Positions 1 through 12,515 of a DNA stretch of 64,000 bases are shown here, one piece after another. Position 1 is the first letter of the stretch. Each line of letters opens with the position of its first letter. The notes beneath the pieces were generated by a model. That model was not told the DNA's origin and ran no database searches. It saw only the letters and a program-made list of their open reading frames with translations. Source of the DNA: Halopseudomonas laoshanensis. GTDB lineage: Bacteria; Pseudomonadota; Gammaproteobacteria; Pseudomonadales; Pseudomonadaceae. The translations under genes were made by a program, and so were the position numbers. The stretch spans positions 496,001 to 560,000 of the forward strand of contig NZ_QOVF01000002.1 of assembly GCF_008365385.1 (NCBI RefSeq), given 5' to 3'.

Positions 1-1672
1 CAATAATATGCAAACCACCGGCTTCCAGCACCTGCTGATGACGCTGCTGCCATTCGGCTTTGATCAGCGCAACCTGGTCTTCAGTTGGATTCTCGAGGCT
101 GGCAACTTCTGCCTCCCAGCTACCGCCGAGGATGATGTCGGTACCACGGCCAGCCATGTTGGTGGCGATGGTTACTGCACCCGGGCGGCCGGCCTGGGCA
201 ATGATCTCGGCTTCTTTTTCGTGGTGCTTGGCGTTCAGAACCTTGTGCGGAATCTTCTCGGCATCCAGCAGCCGCGAAACCGCCTCGGAGGATTCAATAG
301 AAGCAGTACCCACCAGGATAGGCCGGCCTTCACCCATGCTCTGCTTGATGTCAGCGGTAATAGCGGCAAACTTTTCTTCAATGGTCAGGTAGACCAGATC
401 GTTATAGTCCTTACGTGCCATCGGCTTGTTGGTCGGAATAACCACCACATCCAGGCCATAAATCTGCCGGAACTCGAACGCCTCGGTATCGGCCGTACCG
501 GTCATGCCGGATAGCTTGTTGTACAAGCGGAAGTAATTCTGGAAGGTAGTAGAGGCAAGCGTCTGGCTCTCTGCCTGAATCTTCAGCCCTTCCTTCGCCT
601 CAATGGCCTGGTGCAGGCCCTCGGAAAGACGACGACCCGGCATGGTACGGCCGGTGTGCTCATCAACCAGAATCACCTGGTTGTTCTGCACGATATATTC
701 GACGTTGCGATGGAAGAGAACGTGCGCACGCAGACCTGAATGCACATGATGCAGCAGGTTCAGGTTTTGTGCCGCGTAAAGGCTGTCGCCCTCCGGCAAC
801 AGGCCTTCCTTGCTGAGCAAGCCTTCGACGAACTGGTGACCGGACTCGTTCAGTTCAACCTGACGGGTCTTCTCGTCGATGTAGTAATGCCCTTCCACCT
901 CTTCCTGCCCCTCTTCGGGCAAGTAGCCACGCTTGAGCTGCGGAATCAACTTGTTGATCGCCTCATAGAGCTGCGAGCTGTCGTTGGATGGGCCGGAGAT
1001 GATCAGTGGCGTACGGGCCTCGTCGATCAGAATCGAGTCGACTTCGTCAATAATGGCGAAGTTCAGTTCACGCTGAAACTTGTCTTCAATACTGAAGGCC
1101 ATGTTGTCGCGCAGGTAGTCAAAGCCGAACTCGTTATTGGTACCGTAGGTGATATCGCAACGGTAAGCGTCACGCTTGGCCTGGGGATCCTGAAATGGCA
1201 CTACGACCCCAACAGTCATACCGAGAAATTCATACAGCGGACGCATCCAGCCAGCATCACGACGGGCGAGATAATCGTTAACCGTGATCACGTGCACGCC
1301 TTTGCCGGACAGCGCATTCAGGTATGCCGACAAGGTCGCTACCAGCGTCTTGCCTTCACCGGTTTTCATTTCCGCGATATGACCTTCGTGCAGGGTCATG
1401 CCGCCAATCATCTGCGAGTCAAAGTGGCGCATGCCCATCACCCGCTTACTGGCTTCACGCACCAGCGCAAAGGCTTCGGGAAGAATGGCATCGAGGCTTT
1501 CGCCCTGGGCAACCCGGTCTTTGAATTCGGCTGTTTTGGCCTTGAGCTGCTCGTCGCTGAGCGCGTTCAGTTTCTCTTCGTGGGAGTTGATCGTTCCAAC
1601 GATCCGGCCCATGCGCTTCAACTCACGCTCGTTCTTGCTACCAAACAGTTTCTTCAATAAAGGCGCAAACAT
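1..1672 (-). CDS. secA: SecA preprotein translocase ATPase (3' part outside window)
   Basis: SecA is the cytoplasmic motor that drives unfolded preproteins through the SecYEG channel. The window contains the N-terminal 557 codons; the C-terminal part lies beyond position 1. The start fits the family ([17 protein letters not shown]). Visible landmarks are Walker A MKTGEGKT at residues 102-109, followed by the NDYLARRDA and [15 protein letters not shown] signatures, then the DEVD Walker B box near residue 209, and GMTGTADTE and [15 protein letters not shown] of the second nucleotide-binding half. The gene follows an M23 peptidase on the same strand after 271 bp, the order seen in Pseudomonas. 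No SecM-like arrest gene is apparent in that gap. Confidence 0.98.
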   Translation of the reverse strand, partial: MFAPLLKKLFGSKNERELKRMGRIVGTINSHEEKLNALSDEQLKAKTAEFKDRVAQGESLDAILPEAFALVREASKRVMGMRHFDSQMIGGMTLHEGHIAEMKTGEGKTLVATLSAYLNALSGKGVHVITVNDYLARRDAGWMRPLYEFLGMTVGVVVPFQDPQAKRDAYRCDITYGTNNEFGFDYLRDNMAFSIEDKFQRELNFAIIDEVDSILIDEARTPLIISGPSNDSSQLYEAINKLIPQLKRGYLPEEGQEEVEGHYYIDEKTRQVELNESGHQFVEGLLSKEGLLPEGDSLYAAQNLNLLHHVHSGLRAHVLFHRNVEYIVQNNQVILVDEHTGRTMPGRRLSEGLHQAIEAKEGLKIQAESQTLASTTFQNYFRLYNKLSGMTGTADTEAFEFRQIYGLDVVVIPTNKPMARKDYNDLVYLTIEEKFAAITADIKQSMGEGRPILVGTASIESSEAVSRLLDAEKIPHKVLNAKHHEKEAEIIAQAGRPGAVTIATNMAGRGTDIILGGSWEAEVASLENPTEDQVALIKAEWQQRHQQVLEAGGLHII

Positions 1673-1943
1673 AGTCGACTTTGATATCCGTTTGAGGGTT
1701 GACAGGTCTGGCCGTGGTCAACGGGCCATTACCGCAAAACAAGCATTCTACTCTGAATCAGCCGAGACAATAAACCGTGCGGACTTTTATAGCGCGCGCA
1801 GGCACCTTATTGAACAAAGGGTTGGAAACAGTCCCGCTTGGCGTCAGGTAGTGCAGCAATGCGGAAGTGAAAAGAAGGGAGTCAGGCCTTCAGCCAGACA
1901 AATTGTTCAGCGAGCGCAGGCTACAACCTGCGCTCTGGGGATA

Positions 1944-2897
1944 TTATTTGAGAGCAATATAGCGGGCAGGATTGACCGCCATACCATTACGGAACACTTC
2001 AAGGTGCAGGTGCGGCCCGGTAGAGCGGCCTGTTGAACCCACTGTAGCGACTTGTTGCCCTTTGCTGACCAGGTCACCTTTCTTGATATCCAACGTCTGC
2101 GCGTGGGCGTAACGGGTTTTGTAGCCATCACCATGGGAAATTTCCAGCATATTGCCATAGGCGCCGTTGCGTCCTGCGAAGGTAACTACCCCTGCCCCCA
2201 CAGCAAATATCGGCGTGCCCCGCGGGGCGGCAAAATCCAGACCCGTATGCATCGCAATGCGCCCGGTCATGGGATCACTGCGGCGGCCGAAGCCGGAAGA
2301 GATATGTCCCTGATGTACCGGCTTGAAGTCGAGCAGCGCGTTGCTGTCAACGCTGCGATTAACCATCAGCTCTTCAAGCAGCTTGAGCTGCTGGGTACGA
2401 CTGTCTATACGGTCAGCCATCTTATCCAGCACCGATTGCACATCGGGGCTTTCATGCTCAAGACTATTATTCAACAGCTCCGGACCACCTACGCCAGGGT
2501 CATTACTGAAATCGAACTCGCCGTCTGACATATCGGCCAGCTCGGTCAATCGTTCACCCAGAGCGTCAAGGCGCATCAGCCGCGTCTGCAGACGGGCTAG
2601 CTGCTGAGTCATGTGCTCCAACTGGGCCTGTGACTCATTGCTGGCAGCGTCTTCGACTTCAACATCAGTCAAGGTTTCCTGCCAAGCCAGGTCTGCGTCA
2701 GTGGCAAGGACCGGTTGAGGTGCGTCAGTGAGTACTGACCAGGTCAGTACAACCACCATGACCGGCACGGCTATTAATGCCGCACCGGCGGCGAGCAGTA
2801 CCGGCAAACTCAGCGTCAACGCTCGAGCCGCACCGTGCCGGTCGGTTAAGATAATGATATTCAAACGAAAGCCCCCAAACTGCGATTCCCCAAGCAA
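1944..2897 (-). CDS. M23 family metallopeptidase with N-terminal membrane anchor and coiled coil
   Basis: A predicted periplasmic murein endopeptidase (LytM/peptidase M23) of up to 317 residues. A hydrophobic segment near residues 27-52 should anchor it in the inner membrane. Residues about 88-125 form a Leu/Gln-rich coiled coil. The C-terminal LytM domain carries the zinc-site motifs HTGLDFAAP and HLHLEVFRNG. Two starts are possible: ATG at 2897, or TTG at 2864, which gives an N-terminus LNIIILTDRHG that looks more like the family. It is divergent from the DUF721 gene and lies upstream of secA. The catalytic His and Asp residues are present, so an active enzyme is likely, but the substrate cannot be read from sequence. 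Confidence 0.9.
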   Translation of the reverse strand: MLGESQFGGFRLNIIILTDRHGAARALTLSLPVLLAAGAALIAVPVMVVVLTWSVLTDAPQPVLATDADLAWQETLTDVEVEDAASNESQAQLEHMTQQLARLQTRLMRLDALGERLTELADMSDGEFDFSNDPGVGGPELLNNSLEHESPDVQSVLDKMADRIDSRTQQLKLLEELMVNRSVDSNALLDFKPVHQGHISSGFGRRSDPMTGRIAMHTGLDFAAPRGTPIFAVGAGVVTFAGRNGAYGNMLEISHGDGYKTRYAHAQTLDIKKGDLVSKGQQVATVGSTGRSTGPHLHLEVFRNGMAVNPARYIALK

Positions 2898-2955
2898 CCA
2901 GACAAGCGGTTCTGATAGGATGACCGCTATCTAATTACGTCAATCGGCATACGCC

Positions 2956-3408
2956 ATGTCTTTTCATCCCCTGGATGCACGTCGCCCCGGCGACCTGATA
3001 CGCACCCATGCAACCCTCAAGGGGTTGTATGCCAAAGCCAATGCTGTGGAGCGCCTGCAAATTCTGCTGGATACGCTACTGGAGCCGGCTGCCCGTGAAC
3101 ACTGCCGAATCGCTACGCTACGCGAAGGCGTACTCAAGCTTATTGTGACCGACAGTCACTGGGCTACGCGGATGCGTTACCAGCAAAAACGCCTTATTCG
3201 TCAGCTGCAGGCGTTTAACGAATTCGCAACCTTAACTAAAATACACTGCAAGGTACAACCGCCGTTGGTCAAAAAAGCACCACCGGTTCACAAAATGAAG
3301 AAATCGACAGTGGCTGCGCAGAGCCTTGCCGCCACCGCGGAACAGATTACGGATCCGACGCTAAAGGCCGCGCTAGAGAGGCTGGCCAAGCATCATCAAG
3401 GCCAGTAA
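2956..3408 (+). CDS. DUF721 (DciA-like) protein
   Basis: A 150-residue basic cytoplasmic protein of the DUF721 family. Residues about 10-100 have the family pattern: an N-terminal helix, a beta-rich core ending in LKLIVTDSHWATRMRYQ, then a basic segment. Related proteins include DciA, a loader of the replicative helicase in bacteria without DnaC. This copy sits where Pseudomonas carries its DUF721 gene, between lpxC and the M23 peptidase/secA pair, and it is the only plus-strand gene there. Assignment to DciA function is by family only. The C-terminal 45 residues are Lys/Ala-rich and probably flexible. Confidence 0.85.
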   Translation: MSFHPLDARRPGDLIRTHATLKGLYAKANAVERLQILLDTLLEPAAREHCRIATLREGVLKLIVTDSHWATRMRYQQKRLIRQLQAFNEFATLTKIHCKVQPPLVKKAPPVHKMKKSTVAAQSLAATAEQITDPTLKAALERLAKHHQGQ

Positions 3409-3422
3409 AAGAAATTTTGGTT

Positions 3423-3451
3423 AAAAAAAATGGCCACCGAGGTGACCATTC
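3423..3451 (-). terminator. Rho-independent terminator of lpxC
   Basis: On the minus strand AATGGTCACC pairs with GGTGGCCATT around a short loop and is followed at once by a run of eight T. It lies about 40 bp past the lpxC stop codon and faces the converging DUF721 gene, for which it may also act weakly. Confidence 0.85.
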
Positions 3452-3487
3452 AAATCGAAACGAAACTATTTAGCACAAAACCCTATA

Positions 3488-4399
3488 TCAGACGGCGGCT
3501 GCCGGGCGCATAAAGGAGATGGGCGCAGTGCCAGCGTCGTCAAAGGTCACAACTTCCCAGGCTTCCTTATTGGCAAGCAGGGCACGCAACAGCTTGTTGT
3601 TCAAGCCGTGGCCAGATTTATTACCGCGGAACTCACCCACCAGGCTCTTGCCCAGCAAATACAGATCGCCGATGGCATCGAGAATCTTGTGTTTGACGAA
3701 TTCGTCCTCATAACGCAGGCCGTCTTCATTCAATACACGGTACTCGTCCACCACGATCGCGTTATCCACGCTACCGCCCAACGCCAGATTCTGTGAGCGC
3801 AGATGCTCAATATCACGCATAAACCCGAAGGTCCGTGCGCGACTGACTTCCTTGACGAAGGAAGTACTGGAAAAATCCACGCTGGCAAACTGACTACGAC
3901 CGCGAAATACCGGGTGGTCGAAATCGATGGCGAAGGACACCTTGAACCCTTCAAAGGGTAAAAAGCTGGCCGTCTTGCCGTCTTCTTCCACGGTGACTTC
4001 ACGTTTGATGCGAATGAACTGTTTGGCTGCATCCTGCTCCTGGATCCCAGCAGACTGGATCAGGAACACAAATGGACCGGCGCTGCCATCCATGATCGGC
4101 ACTTCTGGCGCACTGAGCTCAACATAGGCGTTATCGATACCCAGGCCCGCCATGGCGGACAAAAGGTGCTCGACGGTATCCACCTTGGCGCCCTGGTTAA
4201 CCAGGGTCGTCGACATGGTGGTTTCACCTACGAACTCGGCTCGTGCAGGAATCTCGACCACAGGGTCGAGATCTACCCGCACAAACACAATGCCCGTACC
4301 TACCGGCGCCGGCTTCAGCGTGAGGTAGACCTTCTCACCCGAATGCAGGCCAACACCGGTGGCCCGGATGATATTCTTCAGTGTGCGTTGTCTGATCAT
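3488..4399 (-). CDS. lpxC: UDP-3-O-acyl-N-acetylglucosamine deacetylase LpxC
   Basis: LpxC is the zinc-dependent deacetylase that commits UDP-acyl-GlcN to lipid A synthesis. The protein reads [21 protein letters not shown] and ends SFMRPAAAV, 303 residues, the usual Pseudomonas length. His78 in [11 protein letters not shown] and the [14 protein letters not shown] stretch carry the expected metal ligands. An upstream in-frame ATG at 4408 would add three residues; I prefer 4399 because it matches the family N-terminus. It lies downstream of ftsZ with a 123-bp gap that probably holds its own promoter, and it ends at a clear terminator. Confidence 0.97.
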   Translation of the reverse strand: MIRQRTLKNIIRATGVGLHSGEKVYLTLKPAPVGTGIVFVRVDLDPVVEIPARAEFVGETTMSTTLVNQGAKVDTVEHLLSAMAGLGIDNAYVELSAPEVPIMDGSAGPFVFLIQSAGIQEQDAAKQFIRIKREVTVEEDGKTASFLPFEGFKVSFAIDFDHPVFRGRSQFASVDFSSTSFVKEVSRARTFGFMRDIEHLRSQNLALGGSVDNAIVVDEYRVLNEDGLRYEDEFVKHKILDAIGDLYLLGKSLVGEFRGNKSGHGLNNKLLRALLANKEAWEVVTFDDAGTAPISFMRPAAAV

Positions 4400-4504
4400 G
4401 CTTGACATGGCTTCCGCTCTAGTTGCGAATTATTTTCAACAAATTGGCGTGCATAATAGCAAAGTACGCCTCTGTTGAATACCAATCAGCCCTATCCAGT
4501 CAAT

Positions 4505-4530
4505 TGACTGACCCTATCAGGATCAGTCAG
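4505..4530. repeat. Inverted repeat over the ftsZ stop codon
   Basis: TGACTGA (4506-4512) and TCAGTCA (4523-4529) form a 7-bp stem with a 10-nt loop that includes the ftsZ stop codon. No T-tract follows on the minus strand, so it looks like an mRNA 3' hairpin or weak attenuator before lpxC rather than a full terminator. Confidence 0.45.
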
Positions 4531-5704
4531 CTTGACGGCGCAGGAAGGCTGGAATATCAAGATAATCCAGGTCTTCCGCGGGCTGATTCAGCCGTGCTGC
4601 CGCTGCACTGTTGCCCTGCCCGGTATTACGCATAACCGTTGGACGGTCCAGATCGCGGTAGTTCGGCGCAGTGCCTTCCGCAGGCTGCTGACGGCTTGGC
4701 GCTGCAGTCGCAGTGGTGTTATCAATCACCTTGACTGGCTTGTCGGTCTTGGCGCCCAGGCCGGTTGCAACAACGGTCACACGCAATTCGTCGCGCAGTT
4801 CCGGATCGATAACGGTACCCACCACCACGGTAGCGGTATCGGACGCGAACTCTTCAACGGTGTTACCCACTTCAGAGAACTCACCCAGTGACAGATCCGG
4901 GCCGGCAGTAATGTTGACCAGAATACCGCGCGCACCCATCAGATTCACGTCTTCCAGCAGCGGGCTGCGGATCGCCGCTTCGGCCGCTTCACGAGCACGG
5001 TTCGGACCACTGGCGTGGCCAGTACCCATCATCGCCATACCCATTTCGCTCATCACGGTTTTCACGTCAGCGAAGTCGACGTTGATCATACCCGGACGCA
5101 TGATCAGGTCAGCAATACCCTGTACTGCGCCAAGCAGTACATCGTTAGCCTTGCTGAAGGCGGCCAGCAGGCTGGCGTCTTTGCCCAGCACGGTCAGCAG
5201 CTTTTCATTCGGGATGGTGATCAGTGAGTCAACGTGCTGGCTCAATTCGCGAATGCCTTCTTCAGCGATTTGCATACGCTTGCGGCCTTCGAAAGGGAAT
5301 GGCTTGGTCACCACAGCGACGGTCAGGATGCCCATTTCGCGCGCTACTTCAGCAACGATCGGAGCAGCACCAGTACCAGTACCACCACCCATGCCGGCGG
5401 TGATGAACACCATGTCGGCGCCGCGCAGCACTTCGGCGATACGCTCACGATCTTCCATCGCCGCTTCACGGCCGATCAGCGGGTTAGCGCCAGCGCCAAG
5501 GCCCTTGGTCACATTCGGACCCAGCTGCAGTACCGTGCGGGCGCTGATGTTTTTCAGTGCCTGGGCATCGGTATTGGCGCAGATGAACTCAACGCCTTCG
5601 ACGTTATTGACCACCATGTGCTGCAGGGCATTACCACCGCCACCGCCCACACCGACGACTTTAATTACCGCGTTTTGCGGAACGTTATCAATTAATTCAA
5701 ACAT
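4523..5704 (-). CDS. ftsZ: Cell division GTPase FtsZ
   Basis: FtsZ is the tubulin homologue that forms the cytokinetic ring. It has 393 residues. The tubulin signature GGGTGTG is at residues 106-112, and the GTP-binding segment VGVGGGGGNALQHM is near residue 18. The conserved C-terminal tail DLDYLDIPAFLRRQAD, which binds FtsA and ZipA, is intact after a variable linker rich in Ala/Thr/Gln. A strong AAGGAGA ribosome site stands about 8 nt before the ATG. It is the last gene of the dcw cluster, 93 bp after ftsA, and a palindrome lies in that gap. Confidence 0.98.
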   Translation of the reverse strand: MFELIDNVPQNAVIKVVGVGGGGGNALQHMVVNNVEGVEFICANTDAQALKNISARTVLQLGPNVTKGLGAGANPLIGREAAMEDRERIAEVLRGADMVFITAGMGGGTGTGAAPIVAEVAREMGILTVAVVTKPFPFEGRKRMQIAEEGIRELSQHVDSLITIPNEKLLTVLGKDASLLAAFSKANDVLLGAVQGIADLIMRPGMINVDFADVKTVMSEMGMAMMGTGHASGPNRAREAAEAAIRSPLLEDVNLMGARGILVNITAGPDLSLGEFSEVGNTVEEFASDTATVVVGTVIDPELRDELRVTVVATGLGAKTDKPVKVIDNTTATAAPSRQQPAEGTAPNYRDLDRPTVMRNTGQGNSAAAARLNQPAEDLDYLDIPAFLRRQAD

Positions 5705-5777
5705 GGCCCATCTCCTTGAGAACTGTCTCGTTTCGTTCGTTTCGTTTACAGCTGTTTGCTCGCTTGCGCGAGGCCTG

Positions 5778-5793
5778 CCCGCTTTAAAGCGGG
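5778..5793. repeat. 16-bp perfect palindrome between ftsA and ftsZ
   Basis: CCCGCTTTAAAGCGGG is a perfect palindrome starting 4 bp past the ftsA stop. It could be an RNA hairpin that shields or punctuates the polycistronic message, or a protein site. No T-run follows it on the minus strand. Confidence 0.5.
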
Positions 5794-5797
5794 TCTA

Positions 5798-7027
5798 TTA
5801 AAAATTACCTTTGAACCAGCGCTTGACCCGTATAAGCGCTGACTCCTTGCTCTGTTCTGAACTGCTCGCCGCCAGTGCGTGATGGCGGTTGCCGTAATGC
5901 AGCAAACCTACGCTGGTGGCGTAGATCGGGTTGCGCACAACGTCGGTCAAACCTTTGAATTCCTGTGGCATACCCAGGCGAACTGGCATGTGAAAAATTT
6001 CTTCCGCCAGTTCGACCGCGCCTTCCATCTTCGAGGTGCCGCCAGTCAGGACGATGCCCGCCGGAATCATGTCTTCGAACCCGGAACGGCGTAGTTCGGC
6101 CTGAATCAGCGTGAACAATTCGTCGTAGCGTGGCTCAACCACTTCAGCCAGCGCCTGCCGTGACAGATCACGCGGTGGCCGCTCGCCGACGCTCGGTACC
6201 TTGATGGTTTCTTCCGGGCCGGCCAGCTTGGCCAACGCACAGGCGTAGCGAATCTTGATTTCTTCGGCGTACTGGGTCGGCGTACGCAGGGCCATGGCGA
6301 TGTCGTTGGTCACCTGGTCACCGGCAATCGGGATCACCGCTGTATGGCGAATCGCACCTTCGGTAAAGATCGCGATGTCGGTAGTGCCGCCACCGATATC
6401 CACCATGCACACGCCGAGCTCTTTCTCGTCTTCGGTCAATACCGCATAGCTGGAAGCGAGTTGTTCGAGGATCACGTCCTCGACTTCCAGACCGCAGCGG
6501 CGAATGCATTTCTCGATGTTCTGCACTGCATTCAGTGCGCAGGTCACCAGATGCACCTTGGCCTCAAGACGCACACCGGACATACCAAGCGGCTCACGGA
6601 CGCCTTCCTGGTTATCGATCACGTATTCCTGCGGCAGGATGTGCAGCACTTTCTGGTCCGCGGGAATGGCCACCGCCTGACCGGCATCCAGCACGCGCTC
6701 GATATCCGCCTGCGCCACTTCACGGTCGCGAATGGCAACGATGCCGTGGGAGTTCAGGCTGCGAATGTGATTACCTGCAATACCGGCAAACACCGAGTGA
6801 ATCTGGCAGCCGGCCATCAACTCAGCCTCTTCGATGGCGCGCTGGATGGATTGCACGGTGGATTCGATGTTGACCACCACACCCTTCTTCAGCCCGCGCG
6901 AAGGGTGCGAACCGATACCGACAATCTCCAGCTCGCCGTCTGCGCCGATCTCGCCGACCAGTGCCACGACCTTGGATGTGCCGATGTCGAGTCCAACAAT
7001 CATTCTGCTACCCTGCTTGCTCGCCAT
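5798..7027 (-). CDS. ftsA: Cell division protein FtsA
   Basis: FtsA is an actin-like ATPase that tethers FtsZ filaments to the inner membrane and recruits later division proteins. It has 409 residues. The actin-fold phosphate loops are visible as MIVGLDIGTSKVVALVG near residue 9 and VDIGGGTTDIAIF in the second half. The adenosine motif is IVLTGGTSKMEGAVELAEE. The C-terminal amphipathic helix (ALIRVKRWFKGNF) is the usual membrane-targeting segment. It starts 9 bp after the ftsQ stop. Confidence 0.97.
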   Translation of the reverse strand: MASKQGSRMIVGLDIGTSKVVALVGEIGADGELEIVGIGSHPSRGLKKGVVVNIESTVQSIQRAIEEAELMAGCQIHSVFAGIAGNHIRSLNSHGIVAIRDREVAQADIERVLDAGQAVAIPADQKVLHILPQEYVIDNQEGVREPLGMSGVRLEAKVHLVTCALNAVQNIEKCIRRCGLEVEDVILEQLASSYAVLTEDEKELGVCMVDIGGGTTDIAIFTEGAIRHTAVIPIAGDQVTNDIAMALRTPTQYAEEIKIRYACALAKLAGPEETIKVPSVGERPPRDLSRQALAEVVEPRYDELFTLIQAELRRSGFEDMIPAGIVLTGGTSKMEGAVELAEEIFHMPVRLGMPQEFKGLTDVVRNPIYATSVGLLHYGNRHHALAASSSEQSKESALIRVKRWFKGNF

Positions 7028-7036
7028 AAGATCCCG

Positions 7037-7903
7037 TTACTCCCCCGTTGATGCTTGTGCGACCGGCTCGCGCCAGGCCACTGCCATTGCATTGCTGTAG
7101 CGCAGGTCAACCCGCTCTATCTGTTCCCGATACTCGGACAGCATGTGCTGGTCGATGGTCAGAAACCGTTGCATCTTGTCTACCAATTTGTCCCGCCCGA
7201 GCAGCACGTGCATGCCGTCCTGGGTGGTCAGAAACCAGCTGCCGCGCTCGCGCAACTCAAGCTCGGCAACGCCCAGACCGTAGGGCCGGAGCAAGCGATT
7301 GAACTGCTGGTAATACTGCATTACCCGCTGCTGGGCGCGTTGCGGCCCGGACAACTGCGGCAGATCGGCAAAGCGGCTGATGTCTTCCGGGCTGAATGCC
7401 TTGCCCTCATTGTTCAGCAGCGCATCGCTGCCCCAGCGGGCGACCGGCATCTGCTCGTCCAGATGCACAATCAGCTGATCCGGCCAGACGCGGGTTACCG
7501 ATACGCCAGCAACCCAGGGCATAGCGGCCAGATCGCTGCGCATGGCGCTTAGATCGATACCCAGAAAACTTTCGTTCAGGTATGGCTGAATGACCGCCTG
7601 TACCGACGTCGGGTCGATGTACTGCAGTTCGCCCTGCACACTGACCAGATCAATCGGCCGGTCCGCCAGTGGCCAGAGACGGCTGCCCAACTCGTACAAG
7701 CCAATACCCAGCGCCAGCAACAGCACAGGCCAAAGAATCTGCTGCGCACGGCCAAAGGCGCCTCCAAGCGACAGGCTGCCCAAGGACAGGCTCGGCCATG
7801 TGCGCGGGGCTGGTTGAGACACACGCACGGCACCGCGACTGGACGCGGAGCGTCGAGTCGTGGCCTTGCCGGCACGTGGATCTCTGATCATTGCCCCTAG
7901 CAT
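7037..7903 (-). CDS. ftsQ: Cell division protein FtsQ
   Basis: FtsQ is a bitopic division protein that links early and late divisome components through the FtsQLB complex. The 288-residue product has a basic cytoplasmic N-terminus (about 50 residues), one membrane helix (ILWPVLLLALGIGLYELGS), a POTRA domain beginning at about residue 83 (IDLVSVQGELQYI) and a beta domain ending VDLRYSNAMAVAWREPV. An alternative start four codons downstream (MIRDPRAG) is possible. It lies between ddlB and ftsA with 9-bp gaps on both sides. Confidence 0.95.
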   Translation of the reverse strand: MLGAMIRDPRAGKATTRRSASSRGAVRVSQPAPRTWPSLSLGSLSLGGAFGRAQQILWPVLLLALGIGLYELGSRLWPLADRPIDLVSVQGELQYIDPTSVQAVIQPYLNESFLGIDLSAMRSDLAAMPWVAGVSVTRVWPDQLIVHLDEQMPVARWGSDALLNNEGKAFSPEDISRFADLPQLSGPQRAQQRVMQYYQQFNRLLRPYGLGVAELELRERGSWFLTTQDGMHVLLGRDKLVDKMQRFLTIDQHMLSEYREQIERVDLRYSNAMAVAWREPVAQASTGE

Positions 7904-7912
7904 GGTCTGCCC

Positions 7913-10273
<2,361 letters not shown>

Positions 10274-10284
<11 letters not shown>

Positions 10285-11347
10285 GGGCGACCTCCATGCA
10301 AGCGCGAACGACGTCGGCGGTAGCGTTGGGTGTGGCCTGGCGGCGTGCGTTCTGAGCCATCGCTTGCAGCGTCTCCGGTTGGGAAAAAAGAGTTTTCATT
10401 TGCTCAGCCAGCAGCGTGCTGGTCAGGCTGGCCTGGGCTAGCAATACCGCAGCTTGGCGGTCCGCAAGATACCGAGCGTTGGCAGTCTGGTGATCATCAA
10501 TCGCATGGGGCAACGGAATCAGCAGTGAGGGGCGGCCGGCAGCCGCCAGCTCGCAAACGGTCAAAGCGCCAGCGCGGCAAACCACCAGATCAGCCCAGGT
10601 GTAAGCCGCCGCCATATCGGCGATAAAGGCGTCGACCTGGGCATGCACGCCAGCGGATTGGTAGGCATCGCGGCTGATGTCCAGATGCTGCTTGCCGCAC
10701 TGGTGCCAGACTTCCGGACGCTGCTCTCCACTCAACATGGCGACCGCTTCCGGCAGCAACGTGTTCAGCGGAAGCGCGCCCAGGCTGCCACCCAGTACCA
10801 GCAAACGCGGCCGCCGTTCGCCAGTCCAATTCATTGGCGCTACCCGGGCGATCTCTTCACGCACCGGGTTGCCGGTACTGCGGCGTTTGTCGTCATCCGC
10901 AAAACTGCCAGGGAAACCTTCACAGCGGCGCACAGCGAGGTGCGCGAGCAAACGATTGGCCGTTCCGACCACTGCGTTCTGTTCGTGGATCACCAGCGGG
11001 ATACGCTTGATCCACGCAGCCAGCCCGCCCGGCCCGGTTACATAACCACCGGCACCCAATACACATACCGGCTTGAGCTCGCCCAGCAGACGCAGGCTCT
11101 GACCCAGCGCGCGCAGGAGCTGCAACGGCGCTTTGAGCAGACCGAGCTTGCCCTTGCCACGCAGACCCTGCACATCTATGTAGTGGATAGCGATGCCAGC
11201 AGCGGGAATCAGCTCCGCTTCTATGCCCCGGCGGGTGCCCAGCCAGTGGACTTGATAACCCTGGTCAGCGAACATCCGAGCGCAAGCCAGCGCTGGGAAC
11301 ACGTGCCCACCGGTACCGCCAGCCATGATCAGAATATTCTTACTCAT
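10274..11347 (-). CDS. murG: MurG, lipid II synthase (GlcNAc transferase)
   Basis: MurG is the peripheral membrane glycosyltransferase that transfers GlcNAc from UDP-GlcNAc to lipid I, giving lipid II. It has 357 residues. It begins with the glycine-rich [16 protein letters not shown] loop, carries [14 protein letters not shown] mid-protein, and has the donor-sugar pocket [20 protein letters not shown] in the C-terminal half. Its start overlaps ftsW by 8 nt. Confidence 0.97.
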
Positions 11348-12515
11348 CGCCCGCCTCCCGCAGCGCCTGACGGCGCTCCCAGTCGATGCGCAGCAAGATA
11401 CCCAGACTGATGCAGCAGACCACCAGCGAACTGCCGCCGTAACTGAGAAACGGCAGCGTCAGGCCCTTGGTGGGGAGCAGGCCGACATTCACGCCGACGT
11501 TGATCAGTATCTGACCAATCCACATGATCGCCAGGCCGTAAGCCAGATAGGCCGAGAACAACCGACCGGCGCGCTCTGCCCACAAGCCGATATACAACGC
11601 GCGTACGGCAACAAAGACCAACAGTGCAAAAGCACCTAAAGCGCCAATCAAGCCGAGTTCCTCGGCCAGCACGGCAAACACGAAATCGGTGTGTGCTTCC
11701 GGCAGGTAGAACTGCTTCTGAACACTGTTGCCCAGGCCCACGCCGAGCCAATGGCCGCGGCCAAAGGCAATCAGGGCTTGAGTCAGCTGATAACCGGTAC
11801 CGAAGGGATCTTCCCAGGGATTCAGGAAGCCGGTCAGGCGCTGCAGACGATAAGGCGCGCTAAGGATCAACAGCCCACCGGCGGCAGCCAGTGAACCAAA
11901 GAGAGTAATAAAGCGGAACAGGCCAACACCGCCGAGGAACAGCATGCCAATGGCGGCGCCCATGAGCACCACGGTGGCACCGAAGTCCGGCTCGACGATC
12001 AACAGGCCGGCCATGGGGAACAACACCATGAAGGGTTTGACGAAGCCCCAAAGGCTTTCCTTGACCTCTTCCTGACGATGCACCAGATAGCCTGCGAGGA
12101 AGACCACGGCGAACAGCTTGGCCAATTCCGAGGGCTGGATATTGATCGGCCCTACGGCGATCCAGCGCCAGCTGCCGTTTACTTCCCTGCCGATGCCAGG
12201 AATCAGCACCGCGATCAGCAAGGCAAAGCCAAGAAACAGCAAGGGGAAGCGGAATTGTTCCCACAACCGAATAGGCGTCGACAGCACGACGACCAGCGCG
12301 CCAAGCCCGATCACCAGATAAACCACCTGGCGGATCATGTAGAACAGCGGGTTACCCAGCTGGCCGGCGGCAACTTCCATTGAAGCAGACGACACCATCA
12401 CCAGGCCTAGCCCAAGCAAACAGATGGCGGCGATCAGCAGCGGCATGTCCATATCGAACCGACGCTGGCCTACCAACGGCGCGGCAGATTGCATGAGAGT
12501 AGGTAACCCGATCAT
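11340..12515 (-). CDS. ftsW: FtsW, septal peptidoglycan polymerase (SEDS family)
   Basis: FtsW is a polytopic SEDS glycosyltransferase that works with FtsI at the septum. I place the start at 12515, where ATG overlaps the murD stop as ATGA; this gives 391 residues beginning MIGLPTLMQS. An earlier in-frame ATG at 12593 would add 26 basic residues inside murD and is less likely. About ten hydrophobic segments are evident. The SEDS segments GREVNGSWRWIAVGP, KLFAVVFLAGYLVHRQ and the late LPFLSYGGSSLVV loop are present. Confidence 0.95.
   Translation of the reverse strand: MIGLPTLMQSAAPLVGQRRFDMDMPLLIAAICLLGLGLVMVSSASMEVAAGQLGNPLFYMIRQVVYLVIGLGALVVVLSTPIRLWEQFRFPLLFLGFALLIAVLIPGIGREVNGSWRWIAVGPINIQPSELAKLFAVVFLAGYLVHRQEEVKESLWGFVKPFMVLFPMAGLLIVEPDFGATVVLMGAAIGMLFLGGVGLFRFITLFGSLAAAGGLLILSAPYRLQRLTGFLNPWEDPFGTGYQLTQALIAFGRGHWLGVGLGNSVQKQFYLPEAHTDFVFAVLAEELGLIGALGAFALLVFVAVRALYIGLWAERAGRLFSAYLAYGLAIMWIGQILINVGVNVGLLPTKGLTLPFLSYGGSSLVVCCISLGILLRIDWERRQALREAGDE

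Noticed and set aside
1673-1943. SecM-like arrest peptide upstream of secA
   Set aside because: No minus-strand frame with a signal sequence and an arrest motif was seen in the gap.
4713-5801. Long open frame (362 codons) antisense to ftsZ
   Set aside because: It is a Ser/Pro/Arg-rich shadow of ftsZ codon bias with no family resemblance.
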